This document shows positions 51,364 through 57,363 of a DNA stretch of 57,363 bases, piece by piece. Origin of the DNA: Candidatus Pelagibacter sp. (GTDB taxonomy: Bacteria > Pseudomonadota > Alphaproteobacteria > Pelagibacterales > Pelagibacteraceae). The DNA is taken from NCBI GenBank assembly GCA_028221385.1, contig JAOIRP010000002.1, positions 1 to 57,363 of the forward strand, written 5' to 3'. The position numbers were made by a program, and so were the translations under genes. The notes below the pieces were generated by a model. That model made no database searches. It saw nothing but the letters and a program-made list of their open reading frames with translations, and was not told the origin of the DNA. Numbering within the stretch: position 1 is the first letter of the stretch; the number at the start of each line of letters is the position of its first letter.

Positions 51364-52432
51364 TAATCCTCACTAAACCAATTAAAATAAAAATCATAAG
51401 TAATAATAATGGCAACCATGTGGACGCTGTGAGTGGTATTTTTCCAGTCTCACCTAACAAACTGAATAAATAATAAAAATAATAAATTATAACTGACAAT
51501 AGAACTCCAGAAATAATGTGATAAATCATTGGTTTATTTCTTTTTATATTAAGCATTATAATTGCTGAAAATACTGACATTATTGATAAATAAATAGGAA
51601 AAGAATAAAGCTGATTTAAATGTGAGGTAATTTCAGATGTTGAATAGCCTAAATCATCATAATCCCGCTTCAGTTTTCTAAGCTCTAATATGTTGAGAGA
51701 ACTCAAATTTCTAAACATACTATTAATTTTTTCAAGATCAAAATGAGTAAAAATAAAAATATCATTTTGTAATATTTTTGTAGAATTATTTAGAGAAATA
51801 GTTGGTTTAAAAATATTCCATTTTTTATTTGATACGTCAACTTTTTCTGACTCAATAATTTGTACTAATTCATAACTTAAATCAAATTCAGCTATAGACA
51901 CATTTTCAAGATATTTTCCATTTATTTTTGAAGCATTAACCACATATTTTTTTTCATCAAGTTCATCTTTTATCCATAAACCATTTTCTGTTATTACAGC
52001 TAAATATTTATCATCTTTAGAATAATCATTTTTTAAATCGAAATATAAAAATTTAAGTTGTGATGAAATTTGATAAAATATAAGTATCAAAAAAATTCCT
52101 AAAACTATTGATGTAGATGACAGTATTTTTATTATTTTAATATTATTTAAACCATGAACTTTTAAAAATTCTAATTCATTTTTATCGATTAATTCTAAAA
52201 AGAAAAACTGGGAAGATATTAGAAAAATAAATGGAAAAATTTCAAACAAAGTAGAAGGAGTATTCAGTATAGTTAATAAAAAAGGAAAATAAATACTGAC
52301 ATTTATATCTTTAAAATATGAAATTTCTTCAAAAATACTTAAAATAAATATTAAAGATAAAAAAATTCCAGAAAGAAGAATAATCTTTCTTAAAAAAAGT
52401 TTTATGAGATAATTTTGATATATTTTTATCAT
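51353..52432 (-). CDS. lptG: LPS export permease LptG
   Basis: A 359-residue YjgP/YjgQ-family protein with three membrane helices at each end and a periplasmic jellyroll between them. EFLKVHGLNNIKIIKILS is the coupling-helix region that contacts the ATPase LptB; the C-terminus GETGKIPLTASTWLPLLLLM is typical of LptG. It overlaps lptF by 4 bp and lptD by 11 bp, making lptF-lptG-lptD one coupled unit. lptB is not in the window. Confidence 0.9.
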   Translation of the reverse strand: MIKIYQNYLIKLFLRKIILLSGIFLSLIFILSIFEEISYFKDINVSIYFPFLLTILNTPSTLFEIFPFIFLISSQFFFLELIDKNELEFLKVHGLNNIKIIKILSSTSIVLGIFLILIFYQISSQLKFLYFDLKNDYSKDDKYLAVITENGLWIKDELDEKKYVVNASKINGKYLENVSIAEFDLSYELVQIIESEKVDVSNKKWNIFKPTISLNNSTKILQNDIFIFTHFDLEKINSMFRNLSSLNILELRKLKRDYDDLGYSTSEITSHLNQLYSFPIYLSIMSVFSAIIMLNIKRNKPMIYHIISGVLLSVIIYYFYYLFSLLGETGKIPLTASTWLPLLLLMIFILIGLVRINEK

Positions 52433-53574
52433 AATTTTACTTTAGCCTTTAAAGATAAATAAATAGTTATAAAAGTTAGCAAGGGTAAAATAAGAAAGAA
52501 GAACAAACCAAACTGCCCGCTAGTTGAAAACCTTAAAGATAATTCTGATATTACTATTATAAAAAAAATAATCAAAAATAAAAAAATTTTAAATTTATCA
52601 AAATCATCATTTTCTTTTGATTTAAGTATAAGTAGACAGCTAATTAAAGAAAGTAGTGGAAGATATAAAGGTTTATAAAATCTTTTTAAAAATTCTTGTT
52701 TAATTGCCTTCATTGATTCTATTTTACATTGAAGAAATTTTGTATCATCAAAATCACTAATCTTATTTTCATAATTTAAATATAAACACTCAATTATATC
52801 TTTACTTGGAACCTCTTGAATTTTTGGATAAGTTGTACTCTTTGATGTATACTTTGATAAGTTAAAATTTATCTTATCAAATGTAAAATTAGTAATTTTT
52901 TTATTTTCTTTATTTATCATTTCACCTTCATATAATTCAAAGTATCGATTATTATTAGAGATAATCAAACGTCCTTTTTTTGCATAAATTATTTGAAAAC
53001 TTTCTTCTGTTTGTTCATTACTTTTTTTTTTTGTAAATAAATCTTTAAGGAATATATTTTTATAATCTCCAAATTCATCCCTTGACTCAATGAAGATTGT
53101 AAGACCTGATACAGTATCAATAAATTTACCTTCTTTTATTAATGCTGGAAAAAAATCTACATTTGATGTCCTGATAAAAGTTCTAGCTTCATTTTGAGAG
53201 TATGGGGAAATAAAACCACCAAGAAAAATTTGAAAAATTGTTACTAAAAGAGAGTAAAAGATAACAACATTAATAAACTGAATTTTTTTAACACCATTAG
53301 TCCAAAATATCAGTAGCTCATTTTTACTTTCATACTTTAATATTTGATAGAAAAGAGAGATAAAAAAAACAAAGGGAAGTATTCTATGAATTATTTTTGG
53401 AAAATTGAGAGCACTATAAGAAAAGTAAACATAAAGGCTATGACCATCTTCAGCAACAAAATCTAAAAAATTTACCGCCTGAATTACCCATACAATTAAA
53501 CCTAATACAAAGGCTATGGTGACAAAAAGTTTTAAAGTATCTTTTATAAACTTTTGAAATAGTATTTTTTTCAT
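52429..53574 (-). CDS. lptF: LPS export permease LptF
   Basis: A 381-residue YjgP-family permease pairing with LptG to drive lipopolysaccharide out of the inner membrane. N-terminal helices (VTIAFVLGLIVWVIQAVNF), the coupling segment KNELLIFWTNGVKKIQFINV, a periplasmic domain beginning NEARTFIRTSNVDFFPALIK and three C-terminal helices are visible. The start ATG at 53574 is divergent from pepA with 61 bp between. It leads the leftward envelope operon. Confidence 0.9.
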   Translation of the reverse strand: MKKILFQKFIKDTLKLFVTIAFVLGLIVWVIQAVNFLDFVAEDGHSLYVYFSYSALNFPKIIHRILPFVFFISLFYQILKYESKNELLIFWTNGVKKIQFINVVIFYSLLVTIFQIFLGGFISPYSQNEARTFIRTSNVDFFPALIKEGKFIDTVSGLTIFIESRDEFGDYKNIFLKDLFTKKKSNEQTEESFQIIYAKKGRLIISNNNRYFELYEGEMINKENKKITNFTFDKINFNLSKYTSKSTTYPKIQEVPSKDIIECLYLNYENKISDFDDTKFLQCKIESMKAIKQEFLKRFYKPLYLPLLSLISCLLILKSKENDDFDKFKIFLFLIIFFIIVISELSLRFSTSGQFGLFFFLILPLLTFITIYLSLKAKVKL

Positions 53575-53635
53575 TGAAATTTTTTAATATTAAACATATA
53601 TAGCAGAAACACGTATAGAGTGTATTTAAAAATTT

Positions 53636-55093
53636 ATGTCTATTCAAATTAACTTTAAAAATTATGGATCAAACAAGATTCCAGCAAACCTAGTCTTATT
53701 TGTTGATGAAAAATTCAATATAAGTAATTTAAAAAAATATCTTTCAAATTCTGAATTTTCTTACATATCTGACTTACTAAAAAATAGTGATTTAAAAAAA
53801 GACATACTATTTTTTGAAGTAAATTCAAAAAAAACAATATTTTTAGTATCTATTAAAAAGGATATAAAAATATCAAATATAGAAAATTTAGGAGCTAAAT
53901 TTCATAATTATATTAATTATGACAAGAAAAAAGAATACATTGTAAATTCAGATACAATTAATAACAAAATAAAAAATTTTGTAGGTTATTTTCTACATGG
54001 ACTGAAATTGAAGTCATATGAATTTAATATTTATAAATCAAAAAAAAATAAAAAAACTGTTTCTGTAAATGTGACAGGTAGTAAGAATAAAATATCTACT
54101 CAAGATCATTTAAGGTTTAAAGCTCTAGAAGAAGGAAGTTTTTTCGCAAGAGACCTTGTGTCGGAACCAGGAAATATCTTACACCCAGATGAATATGCAA
54201 AAAGAATAAACACACTTAAAAAATTTGGGTTAAAAATAAATATTTATGATGAAAAAAAATTAAAAAAACTTGGAATGAACGCTTTACTTGGTGTGGGACA
54301 GGGAAGTATTAGAGGTTCATACCTTGTAACAATGGAATGGAATGGAACAAAAAACAAGTCTAATCCTTTAGCATTTGTTGGAAAGGGAGTTTGTTTTGAT
54401 ACTGGTGGTTACTCTCTGAAACCAGCAAAGTTTATGGAGGATATGACTTATGATATGGCAGGTTCTGCCACGGTGGTGGGCTTAATGAAAAATTTAGCCA
54501 TAAGAAAAGCAAAAATTAATGCAGTAGGTGTTGTGGGACTTGTTGAGAATATGGTGAGTGGAAATGCACAAAGACCTGGCGACATAGTAAAATCTTACAG
54601 TGGTAAGACAATAGAAATATTAAATACAGATGCTGAAGGTAGATTGGTTTTGGCTGATGCTTTAACGTTTACAGAAAAAAAATTTAAGCCAAAATTGATA
54701 GTTGACTTAGCAACTTTAACTGGCGCTATTATAGTTTCGTTAGGCTCTGAATATGCTGGTCTATTTTCGAATGATGATAAATTGTCAAAACAATTATTAG
54801 AAGCAGGTGATAAAGTGAAGGAAAAATTATGGAGAATGCCGTTGCATAAAAATTTTGACAAACTTATAGACTCAAAAAATGCAGACATGCAAAATATAAA
54901 TTATGTGGGTGGTGCAGGATCTACAACCGCAGCGCAGTTTTTGCAAAGATTTATTTTAAACAAAACACCTTGGGCCCACTTAGACATAGCGGGCATGGCA
55001 TTTTCAAAATATGGTGGTGCTTTAAACTCAGGTGGAGCAACAAGCTATGGAGTAAGATTATTAAACCAACTAATAGAGGATAATTATGAGTAA
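53636..55093 (+). CDS. pepA: Leucyl aminopeptidase (M17)
   Basis: A 485-residue cytosolic two-metal aminopeptidase. The C-terminal catalytic half starts near residue 170 (FFARDLVSEPGNILHPDEYA); VGKGVCFDTGGYSLKPAKFM gives the metal-binding Lys and Asp, and EILNTDAEGRLVLADALTFT the bicarbonate/metal signature. YGGALNSGGATSYGVRLL is the usual end. The N-terminal domain is divergent and lysine-rich. It overlaps ndk by 8 bp. The pepA/lptF divergent arrangement is common in proteobacteria. Confidence 0.95.
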   Translation: MSIQINFKNYGSNKIPANLVLFVDEKFNISNLKKYLSNSEFSYISDLLKNSDLKKDILFFEVNSKKTIFLVSIKKDIKISNIENLGAKFHNYINYDKKKEYIVNSDTINNKIKNFVGYFLHGLKLKSYEFNIYKSKKNKKTVSVNVTGSKNKISTQDHLRFKALEEGSFFARDLVSEPGNILHPDEYAKRINTLKKFGLKINIYDEKKLKKLGMNALLGVGQGSIRGSYLVTMEWNGTKNKSNPLAFVGKGVCFDTGGYSLKPAKFMEDMTYDMAGSATVVGLMKNLAIRKAKINAVGVVGLVENMVSGNAQRPGDIVKSYSGKTIEILNTDAEGRLVLADALTFTEKKFKPKLIVDLATLTGAIIVSLGSEYAGLFSNDDKLSKQLLEAGDKVKEKLWRMPLHKNFDKLIDSKNADMQNINYVGGAGSTTAAQFLQRFILNKTPWAHLDIAGMAFSKYGGALNSGGATSYGVRLLNQLIEDNYE

Positions 55094-55496
55094 TACAGAG
55101 CAAACACTATCAATCATTAAACCTGATGCAGTTGAAAGAAATTTAGATAATGAAATAAAAGACATGTTTATTAATAAAGGTTTTAAAATTGTTGAAGATA
55201 AAAAAATTCAGATAACAAAATCTGAAGCGGAACAATTTTATAAAGTTCATGAAACAAAGCCATTTTATAATGATTTATGTGCATATTTGTCATCAGGGCC
55301 AATTGTTGTAATGATACTTGAGAAAGAAAATGCAGTATTAGGAAATAGAGAATTAATGGGTGCGACCAAACCAGAAGATGCCACAGAGGGAACTATAAGA
55401 AAAAAATATGGAATTTCTATTGATAAAAATTCTGTTCATGGTTCTGACAGCGTTGAAAATGCAAAAATAGAAATTGATTTTTTTTTTAAAGACTAA
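55086..55496 (+). CDS. ndk: Nucleoside diphosphate kinase
   Basis: A 136-residue enzyme balancing nucleoside triphosphates by phosphohistidine transfer. TLSIIKPDAVERNL is the conserved start, MGATKPEDATEGTIRKKYG is the nucleotide-binding part, and His118 in NSVHGSDSVENA is the phosphorylated residue. It overlaps pepA by 8 bp upstream and the convergent purN by 4 bp at its end. Confidence 0.97.
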   Translation: MSNTEQTLSIIKPDAVERNLDNEIKDMFINKGFKIVEDKKIQITKSEAEQFYKVHETKPFYNDLCAYLSSGPIVVMILEKENAVLGNRELMGATKPEDATEGTIRKKYGISIDKNSVHGSDSVENAKIEIDFFFKD

Positions 55497-56071
55497 TTAA
55501 AAATTTTCATAATAGCAGCAGGGTACAATTTGTGCTCTTGCTTTAAAACTTTCTTTTTTAAAGAAGTAGGATTATCTCTGGCTGATATCTTAACTTTTTT
55601 TTGCAATATTATTTTCCCAGAATCTAATTTTGAAGCTACATAGTGAACTGTGCAACCAGCTAATTTATCTTTATTTTTTATTGCTCTACTATGTGTATTA
55701 AGGCCTTTATACTTAGGAAGTAAAGATGGGTGAATATTGATTATCTTTTTACCAAACTTTTTTATAAATCCTGCAGATAGAATTTTCATATAACCAGCTA
55801 AACAAATAAATTCTATTTTTTCTTTTTTAAGCAATATTAAAATTTTTTTTTCATCTTTATTGTAATTATTAAAATTAAATATTTTTTTTTTGATTTCAAA
55901 TTGTTCAGCATATTTTAAACCTTTTGCAAAACGAGTGTTTGAAATTATTAAATTTATTGAAATGGGAGATTTTTTTATTTTAGAAAATTTTATTATATTC
56001 TTTAAATTGCTACCTGTTCCTGAAATAAAAACTGCTGTTTTTACCTTTTTAAGACCAGTCAATTTTTCCAT
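55493..56071 (-). CDS. purN: Phosphoribosylglycinamide formyltransferase
   Basis: A 192-residue enzyme adding a formyl group from 10-formyl-THF to GAR in purine synthesis. AVFISGTGSNLKNIIKF is the N-terminal phosphate-binding motif, ICLAGYMKILSAGFIKKF is a family motif, and INIHPSLLPKYKGLNTHSRA supplies the catalytic Asn and His. CTVHYVASKLDSGKIILQKK holds the Asp. It overlaps purM by 23 bp, so the first eight or so residues (MEKLTGLK) are unusual and the real start may be a little downstream. Confidence 0.94.
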   Translation of the reverse strand: MEKLTGLKKVKTAVFISGTGSNLKNIIKFSKIKKSPISINLIISNTRFAKGLKYAEQFEIKKKIFNFNNYNKDEKKILILLKKEKIEFICLAGYMKILSAGFIKKFGKKIINIHPSLLPKYKGLNTHSRAIKNKDKLAGCTVHYVASKLDSGKIILQKKVKISARDNPTSLKKKVLKQEHKLYPAAIMKIFN

Positions 56072-57077
56072 TGAGTTTAACTTTATTTTTTCCTGATGTT
56101 ATTTTTCCAATTACATATGGTTTAAATTCTTTTGTAAAATATTTTGAGATTGTTTTTAAATTCTTTGGTTCAATTATTAAGCAAAAACCAACACCACAAT
56201 TGAATGTTTTTAACATTTCTTTGTCTTTAATTTTATTTTGTTTTAACCATTTGAAAATTTTTTTTGTTTTAATCTTATTTAAATCTATATGAGCAACCAG
56301 TCCATCTGGAATAACTCTTTTAATATTATCTGCTAGCCCACCACCAGTTATATTTGAGCATCCATTTAACAGACTATTATCGACTAAATTTAAAATTTCT
56401 TTTACATAAATTTTTGTTGGTTTTAATAATTCTTTTTTCAAAAATAAATTATTTTTCAAATTAATTTTTTTTTTATTTAAAACATATCTAATTAAAGAAT
56501 AGCCATTTGAATGAACACCACTTGAAGGTATTGCAAGAATTAAATTGTTTTTCTTAATATTTTTTTTTGTCAAAATTTTTTTTTCATCGACTAAACCCAC
56601 TGCAAAACCAGCTATATCAAATTTCCCTTTTTCGTAAGTCCCAGGCATTTCTGCAGTTTCTCCACCAACCAATTCACATCCAGAGATTTTACAACCTTTT
56701 ACTATTCCTTTAAGGATAGATTTTAATTTTTTTAGATTTATTTTATTAATAGAAATGTAGTCTAAAAATAACAATGGTTTTGCTCCTTGAACAATTAAGT
56801 CGTTTACACTCATTGCAACTAAATCAATGCCAATAGTATCATATTTATTTAGCATGTTTGCTATCTCCACCTTAGTGCCAACTCCATCAGTGCAAGCTAC
56901 AATTTTAGGCTTTCTGAGATTATTAGGAATACTAGTTATCGATCCAAAATTACCAATATTATCAAACTTTTTTTTGCCTTTATTTTTTGATGAAATGTTA
57001 GATATAAAATTAACAAACTTATCTGCAGCATTTATGTTAACACCACTTTTTTGATATGTTAGATTTAGTTTTTTCAT
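56049..57077 (-). CDS. purM: Phosphoribosylformylglycinamidine cyclo-ligase
   Basis: A 342-residue AIR synthetase, fifth step of purine synthesis. YQKSGVNINAADKFV at the start, CTDGVGTKVEIANMLNKYDT, then IGIDLVAMSVNDLIVQGAKP, ELVGGETAEMPGTYEKGKFD and ITGGGLADNIKRVIP are all PurM motifs. It is purM-purN in one leftward operon. Only 11 bp separate its start codon from that of the next, divergent gene, so its promoter must lie inside that gene. Confidence 0.96.
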   Translation of the reverse strand: MKKLNLTYQKSGVNINAADKFVNFISNISSKNKGKKKFDNIGNFGSITSIPNNLRKPKIVACTDGVGTKVEIANMLNKYDTIGIDLVAMSVNDLIVQGAKPLLFLDYISINKINLKKLKSILKGIVKGCKISGCELVGGETAEMPGTYEKGKFDIAGFAVGLVDEKKILTKKNIKKNNLILAIPSSGVHSNGYSLIRYVLNKKKINLKNNLFLKKELLKPTKIYVKEILNLVDNSLLNGCSNITGGGLADNIKRVIPDGLVAHIDLNKIKTKKIFKWLKQNKIKDKEMLKTFNCGVGFCLIIEPKNLKTISKYFTKEFKPYVIGKITSGKNKVKLNGKIDWS

Positions 57078-57088
57078 TAATATAGATT

Positions 57089-57363
57089 ATGCAAATTATA
57101 AATAAATTAGTAACATTTTTAAAAGTATATATATTTTTTATTTCATTGGTTCTATTTTTAATATTTTTTTCCACAAGTTTTTTAAGAGCAGACAACTTCA
57201 AAGTATCTAATGTTGAAATTTCATCCTCTTTTGACACAAAATTTAATAAAAATAGAGTTATTAATGAAGGTTTTGAAAATTCATTTTTTAATTTAATTTC
57301 TATGATTACAACCTCAGGTGATAAAGAAAAAATTAAAAAAGTGAGCCAAAAACAAATAAAAAG
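57089..57363 (+). CDS. Start of a secreted or membrane-anchored protein, cut by window edge
   Basis: From the ATG at 57089 the frame is open to the window end (about 91 residues). A hydrophobic helix (VYIFFISLVLFLIFFSTSFL) ending before RADNF looks like a signal peptide or anchor. The following FKVSNVEISSSFDTKFNKNR resembles the start of DUF2066 proteins, which lie next to purM in many alphaproteobacteria; this is a resemblance by eye and by position. Its start is only 11 bp from that of purM on the other strand. Confidence 0.6.
   Translation, partial: MQIINKLVTFLKVYIFFISLVLFLIFFSTSFLRADNFKVSNVEISSSFDTKFNKNRVINEGFENSFFNLISMITTSGDKEKIKKVSQKQIK

Noticed and set aside
1..57363. Search for CRISPR arrays, defence systems, transposases, prophage genes, tRNA and rRNA genes
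   Set aside because: Nothing convincing was found by eye: no regularly spaced repeats, no recombinase motifs and no tRNA consensus boxes.

Overview
The window looks like a chromosome segment of a SAR11 (Pelagibacterales) alphaproteobacterium. The DNA is strongly AT-rich, genes abut or overlap by a few bases, and convergent genes leave almost no room for terminators. The gene orders cvpA-purF, rpsF-rpsR-rplI-dnaB, fabD-fabG-acpP and lptF-lptG-lptD-surA-pdxA-rsmA fit that group. I see no tRNA, rRNA, transposase, integrase, phage structural gene or CRISPR array. The assignment rests on gene order, composition and protein recognition by eye; no search was run.

Left part (1-8.2 kb): a TPR protein fragment and pxpA (5-oxoprolinase A) run leftward. 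pxpB, pxpC and an EamA transporter run rightward. A tandem glycine riboswitch then controls gcvT-gcvH-gcvP. The RNA can be folded by eye into two competing helices that suggest a translational ON switch.

8.2-14.3 kb: a lipid-modification cluster (flavoprotein desaturase-like protein, DUF1365 protein, cyclopropane-fatty-acid-synthase-like methyltransferase, DUF3833 lipoprotein, SDR, TspO) followed by a DadA-like FAD oxidase. 14.3-24 kb: SelO, then a molybdenum NAD-dependent formate dehydrogenase locus (alpha subunit, fused gamma-beta subunit, FdhD, an HPP membrane protein, an IscU-like scaffold) facing mobA and moeA.

24-31 kb: an EamA transporter, a creatinase with all the active-site residues I can recall, and a glycine-amidinotransferase-like protein form a short operon. 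This suggests a guanidino-compound to sarcosine/glycine route feeding the glycine cleavage and formate oxidation genes of the same window. A Tat-exported flavin amine oxidase follows. It is bracketed by a truncated and an intact copy of a small gene, which marks a small rearranged locus. SlyX, a BaiN-type flavoprotein and a MOSC protein come next.

31-41 kb, mostly leftward: a highly charged coiled-coil protein, an MFS transporter, an EamA transporter, gshB, gshA, purF, cvpA and an RND-type exporter. 41-57 kb is core housekeeping: dnaB, rplI, rpsR, rpsF, fabD, fabG, acpP, gmk, rsmA, pdxA, surA, lptD, lptG, lptF, pepA, ndk, purN, purM, and the start of a secreted protein at the right edge.

The most interesting items are the creatinase/amidinotransferase operon in a glycine-dependent lineage, the riboswitch fold over the gcvT start codon, the bracketed amine oxidase locus, and a 10-bp inverted repeat touching the fdhD start codon.
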